Below are positions 6,704-11,962 of a DNA stretch of 44,801 nt, piece after piece (the first letter of the stretch is position 1; each line of letters opens with the position of its first letter). The translations under genes were made by a program, and so were the position numbers. Source of the stretch: a virus; IMG/VR virus record IMGVR_UViG_3300034156_000029, positions 1 to 44,801 of that record, one strand, 5' to 3'. Below the pieces are notes generated by a model. The model searched no databases. It saw only the letters and a program-made list of their open reading frames with translations, and was not told the DNA's origin.

Positions 6704-6786
6704 CGGAAACGATAGGAATTGAACCTACTCCCCTTTCGAGGTCGCCGGGTTTCAAAGCCGGAGCCTTACCGATCGGCCACGTTTCC
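6704..6786 (-). tRNA. tRNA-Ser (anticodon TGA)
   Basis: An 83-base class II tRNA. Acceptor GGAAACG/CGTTTCC, anticodon loop TTTGAAA (anticodon TGA, reading UCA and by wobble UCG), a long variable arm, and T arm GTAGG-TTCAATT-CCTAT. The innermost anticodon-stem pair is C-C. Discriminator G; no encoded CCA. Confidence 0.9.
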
Positions 6787-6790
6787 ATTA

Positions 6791-6874
6791 TGGGCGGCGA
6801 GGGAGTCGAACCCCCTGAGCCGTTAGACGCCTGATTTACAGTCAGGTCCGCTTCCGATTACGGGATACCCGCCC
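6791..6874 (-). tRNA. tRNA-Tyr (anticodon GTA)
   Basis: An 84-base class II tRNA. Acceptor GGGCGGG against GCCGCCC (one mismatch at the inner pair), anticodon stem CCTGA/TCAGG around CTGTAAA (anticodon GTA), a long variable arm, and T arm GGGGG-TTCGACT-CCCTC. Discriminator A; no encoded CCA. It is the first tRNA transcribed. Confidence 0.9.
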
Positions 6875-6880
6875 AGGTAA

Positions 6881-6916
6881 AACACCCGCGCCCTTTGGCA
6901 TGATCCAGGCGCGGGG
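6881..6916 (-). terminator. Terminator-like hairpin upstream of the tRNA cluster
   Basis: On the minus strand CCCCGCGCC and GGGCGCGGG form a strong GC stem with a 13-14 base loop, followed by TGTTTTACC. The U tract is short, so termination may be partial. The stretch 6875-7056 otherwise holds no convincing gene. Confidence 0.5.
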
Positions 6917-7056
6917 ACTTGCAAACCAACAAAACTCACTTTTACTAGTGCGCTTTTTCCCGGTGCGCTAACCCGAAAGACTTATCTTTTTGTGCCTCCA
7001 TGCCGCCCTACTCACCGTATATCGGCCACCGGCGTATTTTATCAGAATTGTTTTGA

Positions 7057-7248
7057 CTAGCCCGACCGGTGCCCGACACATCGCGGCGAGTCTTTGGCCG
7101 ATTGCGCCCGGACTTCCGAACCGTGGCGCTTTTGGTTGATGCGTCTCTCGTCGATGGTGACCGCGATGCACACAGGCTGCGGTATGGTGGCCTCGACCGG
7201 TACGACCGGGAATGCGAAGTTGACGAGGGCCGCGAGGAGAAGGATCAC
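7057..7248 (-). CDS. Small exported or membrane protein (GTG start)
   Basis: A 63-residue protein. Residues 1-20 (ILLLAALVNFAFPVVPVEAT) are a hydrophobic signal-like segment with a possible cleavage after VEA; the rest is hydrophilic with two cysteines. GTG at 7248 forms a GTGA overlap with the upstream stop, and AAGGGGG lies just before it. It probably enters or crosses the inner membrane. Alone it is unrecognised; its position among early genes would fit an envelope-acting accessory factor. Confidence 0.55.
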   Translation of the reverse strand: MILLLAALVNFAFPVVPVEATIPQPVCIAVTIDERRINQKRHGSEVRAQSAKDSPRCVGHRSG

Positions 7249-7469
7249 CGAACCCCCTTCAACTTGGCGCAGTGTTCGGCCCAGGATCGATGATTGAATC
7301 CGACCGGTACGCCGACCGTGTTTTTTCGACCGAATGACGCCTTTTGCTTGCGCCGTTCGTGGCGGTTAATCTTGTTCGTTTCGATGATGAAATACGCCTG
7401 CGATACCGCGACCGGGTTCTTAATCCTCGCCGCGTTATTTCGGAAATCCTGTTCCGAATACGTAGCCAT
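7245..7469 (-). CDS. Small basic hypothetical protein
   Basis: A 74-residue protein with a highly basic middle (INRHERRKQKASFGRKN) that could bind nucleic acid. The ATG at 7469 is preferred because AAGGAGG is seven bases upstream, inside the preceding gene; an upstream in-frame ATG at 7496 has weaker support. It ends in a GTGA overlap with the next gene. No family recognised. Confidence 0.65.
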   Translation of the reverse strand: MATYSEQDFRNNAARIKNPVAVSQAYFIIETNKINRHERRKQKASFGRKNTVGVPVGFNHRSWAEHCAKLKGVR

Positions 7470-7582
7470 CAAGTAGCCTCCTTCCTGTTTTTCCACTTAT
7501 CGAAAATGTTAATCCGCACCGCACCGGCGCAGAAAACCGCCATGATTGCCAGTATCGCGAGGTTGATTATCAGGTCGCGCAT
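7469..7582 (-). CDS. 37-residue membrane peptide
   Basis: Residues 4-24 (LIINLAILAIMAVFCAGAV) form one transmembrane helix followed by a short basic tail. AGGGAGG lies four bases before the ATG. The stop shares one base with the start of the next gene. The strong ribosome site and clean topology support a real gene despite its length. It is one of several tiny membrane peptides in the early regions. Confidence 0.55.
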   Translation of the reverse strand: MRDLIINLAILAIMAVFCAGAVRINIFDKWKNRKEAT

Positions 7583-7591
7583 GGGGCCTCC

Positions 7592-7948
7592 CTAGAAAAC
7601 GTGGTTTATGATTTCCTGACGAGCCAAGGAGCGCGCATCTTTGTCGTACTCGGAAACCTTGTTGATTCTCATAATGATTTCTATCATGGAATCCTGAACG
7701 ATTGCCTGGACGCCCTTGGTCACGGATCGCGCCATTTCCTCGGCGAGGTGTTGCGTCAACGTATCGATGTCAATCGACGACGCGGCCTTTACGATCGCCT
7801 CCGTCATGATGGCGGGTATCACTGAATCCGCGATAGCCTTTTCCATGGCCGACCGCATACCGTAGCCCTCGAAAGAGCTTTTGACGCTGGCCGTAGCCTG
7901 TTCGTCAAGCACCTTTTGTAGTTCGGTCTCGTCAATTCGTATTTCCAT
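7592..7948 (-). CDS. Hypothetical helical protein
   Basis: A 118-residue protein predicted to be almost all helix (runs such as TLTQHLAEEMARSVTKG). GAAGGAGGG precedes the ATG. It overlaps the end of the upstream gene by 17 bp, so it is the second gene of the leftward early operon. No catalytic motif or known family is visible. Confidence 0.7.
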   Translation of the reverse strand: MEIRIDETELQKVLDEQATASVKSSFEGYGMRSAMEKAIADSVIPAIMTEAIVKAASSIDIDTLTQHLAEEMARSVTKGVQAIVQDSMIEIIMRINKVSEYDKDARSLARQEIINHVF

Positions 7949-8129
7949 GCCTTCCCTCCTTTTCTATCGGTTCTATCACGACGTTCATCCCGTCGTATAC
8001 AATTTGCGCCTTATCATAGCCAAGAGCCCGCCACTCATCGAGCTTTGATTCTTTAATGGTCGGCTGAAACTGGCGCCCGCCCTTTTTGGGGATTTCTACG
8101 ATTCCCATAACGATTCGTTGCGTTACCAT
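7932..8129 (-). CDS. First gene of the leftward early operon, probably leaderless
   Basis: A 65-residue protein with a basic N-terminal half (IPKKGGRQFQPTIKESK) and a short C-terminal beta region. There is no Shine-Dalgarno sequence. A near-consensus promoter (8136-8164) ends directly upstream, and its expected start site coincides with the A of the ATG at 8129, so I place the start there. An ATG at 8135 would lie inside the promoter spacing, and one further in (8105) is possible. Being first in the early operon it is likely among the earliest phage proteins made. Function unknown. Confidence 0.65.
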   Translation of the reverse strand: MVTQRIVMGIVEIPKKGGRQFQPTIKESKLDEWRALGYDKAQIVYDGMNVVIEPIEKEGRHGNTN

Positions 8130-8135
8130 GTCCAT

Positions 8136-8164
8136 AAGATATCACGCCAAAAACATCTTGTCAA
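8136..8164 (-). promoter_or_regulatory. Strong early promoter, leftward
   Basis: On the minus strand TTGACA (8164-8159) and TATCTT (8141-8136) are 17 bases apart: a perfect -35 and a good -10. The start site seven bases past the -10 is 8129, the A of an ATG. The region upstream is extremely AT-rich and may act as an UP element for both divergent promoters. Confidence 0.85.
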
Positions 8165-8198
8165 CATATTTTTTCTTTCTTTTTATGTTACTTTTATG

Positions 8199-8227
8199 TC
8201 GACACGGCCCGTATATGGTAGTATACT
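8199..8227 (+). promoter_or_regulatory. Strong early promoter, rightward
   Basis: TCGACA (8199-8204) and TATACT (8222-8227) are separated by 17 bases. Transcription would start near 8234 and leave a 24-base leader with GAGGAG before the first ATG. A palindrome CTGATATCAG (8226-8235) covers the start site. TGATATC also occurs at the -10 of the divergent promoter, so a shared operator is possible. Confidence 0.8.
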
Positions 8228-8257
8228 GATATCAGATTGAGAGTGAGGAGCGATAAA

Positions 8258-8434
8258 ATGAAGAACTTAAAGGAAATATTAGATACTCCGATAAAATACA
8301 AACCAAAATACGCTTACCTTGAACACGTTCATGAATCCTACTGTGGGATAAACATGAACCCGATAACCAATGGTGATATATCTGAGGCTATCCATACCGC
8401 AGCCGGTATTGATGATAGCTTGAGAAACAAGTAA
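8258..8434 (+). CDS. First gene of the rightward island, hypothetical
   Basis: A 58-residue soluble protein of no recognised family (starts MKNLKEILDTPIKYKPKYAY). The ATG at 8258 has GAGGAG seven bases upstream. Promoter and ribosome site are both strong, so this should be an abundant early product. The following 77 bases hold a GC-rich hairpin and the next ribosome site. Confidence 0.7.
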   Translation: MKNLKEILDTPIKYKPKYAYLEHVHESYCGINMNPITNGDISEAIHTAAGIDDSLRNK

Positions 8435-8436
8435 CC

Positions 8437-8460
8437 GCACCCCGGCGCCCTTCGGGGTGC
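8437..8460. other. GC-rich hairpin without U tract
   Basis: GCACCCCG and CGGGGTGC form an 8-bp stem with an 8-base loop just after the stop of the first rightward gene. No T run follows on either strand, so it is not a standard terminator. It may stabilise or attenuate the transcript. Confidence 0.5.
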
Positions 8461-8511
8461 TCATACCCCTCCGCATGGCGACGGTAACGAGGATGAGAAT
8501 GGAGGATAAAT

Positions 8512-8994
8512 ATGGGCCGAGAAGTTAGAATGGTTCCCGCGAATTGGGAGCACCCGAAACAGTCGAACGGAAGCTATCAGCCGATGTATGATAGCTGTTA
8601 CGATAATAGACTCGCCGAATGGAAGTCCGACAAGGCGAAATGGGAATCTGGCATATTTCCCGATTACGCCGACGAAGAAAACAAAAAACTTTCATTCGAG
8701 GAATGGGGAGGCGAGGCTCCCGACCCGGCATATTATATGCCGAACTTCAAGCCGGAAGATAAAACGCACTACATGATGTACGAAACGACTTCTGAGGGAA
8801 CTCCCATATCTCCAGCCTTCGCAACAAAGGAAGAGCTTGCGCATTGGCTTGCCGATAATGGCGCTTCGGCGTTTGGGCGAGACACGGCAACCTATGAGCA
8901 ATGGCTATCAACCATCAATCGCGGATGGGCTCCGTCGGCTGTTGGGTCAAGTCGAGGTCTTGAATCCGGCACCGTTGCCTTATCAAAGGAATAG
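8512..8994 (+). CDS. Conserved hypothetical phage protein
   Basis: A 160-residue acidic protein starting MGREVRMVPANWEHP, a beginning I associate with a widespread family of uncharacterised phage proteins. It is rich in Trp, Tyr and Asp, with segments such as LSFEEWGGEAPDPAYYMP and a helical ATKEELAHWLADNGAS. GGAGG precedes the ATG. It is the largest gene of the plus-strand island. The role is unknown; abundance of family members across phages argues for a general early function. Confidence 0.75.
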   Translation: MGREVRMVPANWEHPKQSNGSYQPMYDSCYDNRLAEWKSDKAKWESGIFPDYADEENKKLSFEEWGGEAPDPAYYMPNFKPEDKTHYMMYETTSEGTPISPAFATKEELAHWLADNGASAFGRDTATYEQWLSTINRGWAPSAVGSSRGLESGTVALSKE

Positions 8995-9052
8995 CCCCCT
9001 CATCCTAGCCGCTCACGGGCGGCCTGGACGAACGGGCTAAAAAGGAGAAATC

Positions 9053-9130
9053 ATGCGTATATTCATGGCGATTTTAGCGTGTGCGGCGGTCGTTACTTTG
9101 TTTCTCGTGATCGGCCTTTTTGCCATCTGA
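9053..9130 (+). CDS. 25-residue membrane peptide
   Basis: A very short reading frame encoding almost a single transmembrane helix (RIFMAILACAAVVTLFLVIG). AAGGAG stands six bases before the ATG, which is the main support. It lies in a gap that otherwise has no gene. Similar tiny hydrophobic peptides occur in many phage early regions. It could be a real peptide or a fortuitous frame. Confidence 0.45.
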   Translation: MRIFMAILACAAVVTLFLVIGLFAI

Positions 9131-9139
9131 GGCGCAACC

Positions 9140-9301
9140 ATGCAGGTAAACACCGTGATTACAAAAGAGCAATTACTTTCCGCCATTGCAAACGAGCGCA
9201 ACCCTAACGTGCTTATGAAATACGTGAATATGTGCTACGACCCGGACGCGATGCGGTCCGCGGCCAATCGCTGCTATGAACTAATGGAGGGGAAGAAATG
9301 A
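9140..9301 (+). CDS. Small hypothetical protein
   Basis: A 53-residue helical protein starting MQVNTVITKEQLLSAI. TGAGG lies a few bases before the ATG. It ends in an ATGA overlap with the next gene, which supports both. No family recognised. Confidence 0.55.
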   Translation: MQVNTVITKEQLLSAIANERNPNVLMKYVNMCYDPDAMRSAANRCYELMEGKK

Positions 9302-9453
9302 CCGCCACCATTCAACAGGTAGCCGACCAGCTGGACCTATCCCCACAGTACGCCGCAAACGTGGTCGCCGAGGTAGAGAACCGCGCACGGTGGGAGAGGA
9401 TGAGCGACGAGATAGACGAGGCCCTTGCGGTCGCGGAAGAATGGGGAGATTAG
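9298..9453 (+). CDS. Small acidic hypothetical protein
   Basis: A 51-residue protein whose N-terminal part (TIQQVADQLDLSPQYAANVV) resembles a short helix-turn-helix-like helical pair; the C-terminus is acidic. GGAGGGG precedes the ATG, which overlaps the previous stop. It may bind a host protein or DNA, but this is speculation. Confidence 0.6.
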   Translation: MTATIQQVADQLDLSPQYAANVVAEVENRARWERMSDEIDEALAVAEEWGD

Positions 9454-9461
9454 GAGGTAAT

Positions 9462-9665
9462 ATGATTATTGCGGCTGTCTTTATTTATTGGTTTGTTGGT
9501 TTTTGTTATATTCAAGCGCTTCCTAAAATAGGATTTAATAATGAATGGTTTGGAGACATGTTTATAGCTATAGTTTGGCCGTATTTGTTTCTAACACGCT
9601 TGTTTAAGCATCGAGTGTATTTGGCTGAAATGAAAAGAAAGAAAGCATTTAGAGGGAAGGAGTAA
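9462..9665 (+). CDS. Small two-helix membrane protein
   Basis: A 67-residue protein with hydrophobic segments at about residues 2-20 and 33-49 and a basic C-terminal tail (EMKRKKAFRGKE). The ATG at 9462 has TAGGAGG five bases upstream; a longer in-frame start would overlap the previous gene without a ribosome site. The DNA is more AT-rich than neighbouring genes, hinting at a separate origin. Unrecognised membrane protein. Confidence 0.65.
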   Translation: MIIAAVFIYWFVGFCYIQALPKIGFNNEWFGDMFIAIVWPYLFLTRLFKHRVYLAEMKRKKAFRGKE

Positions 9666-9667
9666 CT

Positions 9668-9925
9668 ATGTACACACTTCGGGAAGTGGTCGCCTACGCG
9701 ACAATGACGGGCTGCGTGGCGTTTATGGTCGGGTTTCTGATCGAGGCGTATACCCGGATATTTTCGGGTAGTGCCACACAAAAAGATCTTCCAAAATGGC
9801 AACAATTGGCATTAGACAAAGATCATTACATCGACGCCGTTCGCGAATATCGCAACTCTATGCACAGCACGTTGCGTGAAGCGAAAGAAGCCGTCGATAA
9901 CTTTTTGACGTACCATTCAAAATGA
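9668..9925 (+). CDS. Single-pass membrane protein with helical tail
   Basis: An 85-residue protein. Residues 8-33 are hydrophobic (YATMTGCVAFMVGFLIEAY), and the remainder is a charged helix. AAGGAG precedes the ATG. It follows another membrane protein by two bases and overlaps the next gene as ATGA. The pair may act together at the inner membrane; no function can be assigned. Confidence 0.65.
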   Translation: MYTLREVVAYATMTGCVAFMVGFLIEAYTRIFSGSATQKDLPKWQQLALDKDHYIDAVREYRNSMHSTLREAKEAVDNFLTYHSK

Positions 9926-10095
9926 ACCGCTGTTCTATCTGCGGCCACGATATCCCGCCCGGTAAAGAGAAGGCGCTAGGCCCTGGGGTAGCGATATGTC
10001 ACCATTGCGAGTGTAGGAGGGTGAAGTATGAAGGAATATTCCGGGGAGTTTTCAGAAACAGATACCAAAGAACTTTCGAAGCTGATAAGCGGTAG
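9922..10095 (+). CDS. Small zinc-finger-like protein
   Basis: A 57-residue protein. Two cysteine pairs, C-x2-C at residues 4-7 (CSIC) and C-x2-H-x-x-C-x-C around residues 30-35 (CHHCEC), should bind one zinc. A basic C-terminus follows. It begins within an ATGA overlap. Its last 68 bases overlap the next gene in another frame, which is unusually long, so one of the two may be shorter than given. Confidence 0.55.
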   Translation: MNRCSICGHDIPPGKEKALGPGVAICHHCECRRVKYEGIFRGVFRNRYQRTFEADKR

Positions 10096-10222
10096 AATCA
10101 TCCAATCGGTAAAAATAGAGTACGGCTATAAAGACTTTTTAGTATTTACTTTTACCACCGGATCAACCTTAAAGATTGATTACGATTGGTTATACGGATG
10201 GAATGTCGTTGACCCATTGTAA
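10028..10222 (+). CDS. Last gene of the rightward island, hypothetical
   Basis: A 64-residue acidic protein with a beta-like C-terminal half (FLVFTFTTGSTLKIDYDWLYGW). TAGGAGGG lies a few bases before the ATG, so initiation should be efficient. It overlaps the zinc-finger gene by 68 bp. Its stop abuts the stop of the converging lysis gene with no base between. Confidence 0.65.
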   Translation: MKEYSGEFSETDTKELSKLISGRIIQSVKIEYGYKDFLVFTFTTGSTLKIDYDWLYGWNVVDPL

Positions 10223-10723
10223 TCAAAAGAAGTGATTCACCGCGATATAGGCGCCTTCACCGGCCGCAACGAGTAAAGACAACTTACCGATGAACGACCA
10301 GAAGCGCGCCCGATTTTCAAGGCGGTCAGCTTCCTTTTGCGCTTGGGTGATAGAAAGCGTAGAGGCGTCTAAATCCTTCTGCAATTGCCCCGATTTGGCC
10401 TCGGATGTCGCCGCCTTGATTTCTGATTGTGTCAGCGATTCCGTCAATGATTCGTTGTTGGTCGTCAAGTCGTCGTTTGTTTTCTGCAATGATTCGTTGC
10501 TGTCCCTGAGCAAGCCGATTCGCATTTCCAATGTCGCTACGAAGTTGTCGAAGTTCTCCGGTAAGCTCGAGGTTTGACTGAGTAGCTCGTCCCAAAGAGT
10601 ATTGGGCGGTTGCGAGGTCGGCGGCGAGTTTGCTGTCACTTCCTCGGAATATGATAAACAGGGAAACGATAGCCCAAATACCAAGAACAGTAAGAGAAAG
10701 GTAAAGCCATTTTTGACGCACAA
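10223..10723 (-). CDS. u-spanin-like secreted coiled-coil membrane protein (TTG start, overlapping)
   Basis: A 166-residue protein. Residues 1-25 are a signal sequence (NGFTFLLLFLVFGLSFPC) with Cys22 in a poor lipobox; then comes a proline-rich stretch (PPTSQPPN), a long coiled coil (about 65-140) and a C-terminal hydrophobic segment (about 144-164). An N-terminal outer-membrane anchor plus a C-terminal transmembrane helix is the plan of a unimolecular spanin, such as phage T1 gp11. It starts at TTG, two bases before the GTG of the other frame, and both share GGAGG. The lipobox is weak, so it may be a plain secreted protein. Confidence 0.6.
   Translation of the reverse strand: MCVKNGFTFLLLFLVFGLSFPCLSYSEEVTANSPPTSQPPNTLWDELLSQTSSLPENFDNFVATLEMRIGLLRDSNESLQKTNDDLTTNNESLTESLTQSEIKAATSEAKSGQLQKDLDASTLSITQAQKEADRLENRARFWSFIGKLSLLVAAGEGAYIAVNHFF
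10326..10721 (-). CDS. i-spanin-like (Rz-like) inner-membrane coiled-coil protein, overlapping
   Basis: A 131-residue protein with an N-terminal transmembrane helix (residues 5-25, LYLSLTVLGIWAIVSLFIIF) and a long periplasmic coiled coil (about 30-110). This is the layout of an Rz-type i-spanin, which helps fuse inner and outer membranes at lysis. It starts at GTG with GGAGG seven bases upstream. It lies entirely within the 166-residue frame but in a different phase. It follows the holin-like gene by three bases, completing an amidase-holin-spanin order. Confidence 0.65.
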   Translation of the reverse strand: MRQKWLYLSLTVLGIWAIVSLFIIFRGSDSKLAADLATAQYSLGRATQSNLELTGELRQLRSDIGNANRLAQGQQRIIAENKRRLDDQQRIIDGIADTIRNQGGDIRGQIGAIAEGFRRLYAFYHPSAKGS

Positions 10724-10724
10724 G

Positions 10725-11090
10725 TCAGCCTCCGATTCCAGATAATTTCATGACGTAGGAAATAACCGTATTTGTGATTCCAGGAGCTCCAAGGCCGAAG
10801 AACATTGCGAACAGAAAACGCTTTACGATGTGCTTCTTTTTTGCGGACTTCTTTTCACTCATGGTCATTTTTGACGTGTTAGGGGGGTCGGGAAATATAA
10901 ACTCTTGGGCGAAGGTTAGGGCAAGCGACACGGTCGCGACGATAGAGAATCGGCCGATCTGGAAATTGAGAGATATGTTTTCACCTGTCTCGAGAACGGG
11001 AAGAGCGTACGAAATAAAGGTACACCATAGCGTAAGAATGTACGCTGTGAACTCGTCCCAGTTTTCTAAAAACCACCTTTTTAAGGTCAC
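10725..11090 (-). CDS. Putative holin
   Basis: A 121-residue protein with about three hydrophobic segments (near residues 15-33, 45-63 and 90-115) and a lysine-rich patch (SEKKSAKKKHIVKR) between the last two. This is consistent with a class I-type holin, which forms inner-membrane holes that release the endolysin. GTG at 11090 follows CAGGAG and overlaps the amidase stop as GTGA. Position directly after the endolysin and before the spanin-like genes is the main support; sequence alone gives no family. Confidence 0.7.
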   Translation of the reverse strand: MTLKRWFLENWDEFTAYILTLWCTFISYALPVLETGENISLNFQIGRFSIVATVSLALTFAQEFIFPDPPNTSKMTMSEKKSAKKKHIVKRFLFAMFFGLGAPGITNTVISYVMKLSGIGG

Positions 11091-11662
11091 GACATACTCC
11101 TGTCAACTTTCGACACAAACTCGGAAAAATGAGTCGGTTTGTTTACCCACAGACGCGGGCAGTCCTTCCATCCGACTACGAGGTTGTGAGTACCGATATC
11201 CTGGGGTTTTACGCCATGCGTTTTGCATAGCGAGTAACACATTTCAACGGCCGCTTCGATGGTAGCTTCGCGGAAGTTCCCTTCGGCGTCTATGGTGCAG
11301 AGTTCAATTCCGATTGTGCAATTATTCGGTGAAGACTTTTCCGAAGCGAACGATCCGAACTTATCGCGCGCCCAGTCGGTGTATATGAGTTTTGATACGG
11401 GATCTATTTTGTCAGAACCGCAATGATAGGCAACTTCCGAATCGGGAATGCAACGAATGATTTCTCCGGTAAAGTCGATAATGTAATGAGCGGAACCGTA
11501 TCCTAGTTTTCCTGATTTGCGTGACTCAAAAAAGTCTCGAACGGTTTTAGCCTGCTGCATGGGTACGCCGGTCCAGTGCATTATGATGGATTTTACCGAG
11601 GCAAGTTTTTTGCCTGGGCGGGAATACGGATTTACAGTTAAGAGCGAGTCGGATATTTTCAT
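11087..11662 (-). CDS. N-acetylmuramoyl-L-alanine amidase (endolysin)
   Basis: A 191-residue amidase_2-type enzyme. Zinc ligands expected from T7 lysozyme-like amidases are visible: the His in IIMHWTG, the His in IGTHNLVVGW and the Cys in WKDCPR. SAHYIIDFTGEI is the typical core strand. It cleaves the bond between muramic acid and the peptide stem. There is no signal peptide, so release depends on the holin. The ATG at 11662 overlaps the upstream stop as ATGA; a longer in-frame start would cover that gene. It is one of two cell-wall enzymes in the genome. Confidence 0.92.
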   Translation of the reverse strand: MKISDSLLTVNPYSRPGKKLASVKSIIMHWTGVPMQQAKTVRDFFESRKSGKLGYGSAHYIIDFTGEIIRCIPDSEVAYHCGSDKIDPVSKLIYTDWARDKFGSFASEKSSPNNCTIGIELCTIDAEGNFREATIEAAVEMCYSLCKTHGVKPQDIGTHNLVVGWKDCPRLWVNKPTHFSEFVSKVDRSMS

Positions 11663-11916
11663 TTCTTCCACAACCCCATAAATCCGACGCCGATAGCCAC
11701 GGCGATACCGGCCCACGACACGAACAAGCCACCTTTCGTAATGTGCGACTTAATATGTCGATCGATTCTTCCGTTGACGTGTTTGACGCTTTCGACGGTC
11801 GCAAGCTTTTCTTGACCTTTTAGGATCATGAGGGTGCGCTCGTCTATTCGAGCAATGGCGGCGAGTAAAGCCGGATAATCGGCTCTTCGCTCTTCTTCTC
11901 GGCAATCGTCCATCAT
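11659..11916 (-). CDS. XhlA-like membrane protein of the lysis cassette
   Basis: An 85-residue protein. An N-terminal helical part (LLAAIARIDERTLMILKGQE) leads to one C-terminal transmembrane helix (about 63-83, GGLFVSWAGIAVAIGVGFMG). This is the layout of haemolysin XhlA-type proteins found beside phage endolysins and holins. The start is ATGATG after GTGAGGG. A terminator-like hairpin lies 23 bases upstream, so it may head the lysis transcript or depend on read-through. It overlaps the amidase gene. Confidence 0.75.
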   Translation of the reverse strand: MMDDCREEERRADYPALLAAIARIDERTLMILKGQEKLATVESVKHVNGRIDRHIKSHITKGGLFVSWAGIAVAIGVGFMGLWKK

Positions 11917-11934
11917 GCCCTCACGTGGGTATAA

Positions 11935-11957
11935 ATATGCCCCTCACATGGAGGGGC
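11935..11957 (-). terminator. Terminator-like hairpin after the lipoprotein gene
   Basis: GCCCCTC-CATGT-GAGGGGC forms a tight 7-bp hairpin on the minus strand, followed by ATATTTATA. The U tract is imperfect, so termination may be partial. It lies six bases after the lipoprotein stop and upstream of the XhlA-like gene. Confidence 0.55.
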
Positions 11958-11962
11958 GAAGG

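Noticed and set aside
6488-6834. Several frames of 68-94 codons in the tRNA cluster
   Set aside because: They translate tRNA sequence; the cloverleaf structures explain the region fully.
6968-7171. 67-codon minus-strand frame overlapping the signal-peptide gene
   Set aside because: GTG start without a ribosome site, Arg/His-rich composition and overlap with the better supported 7057-7248 frame. An embedded gene is not excluded.
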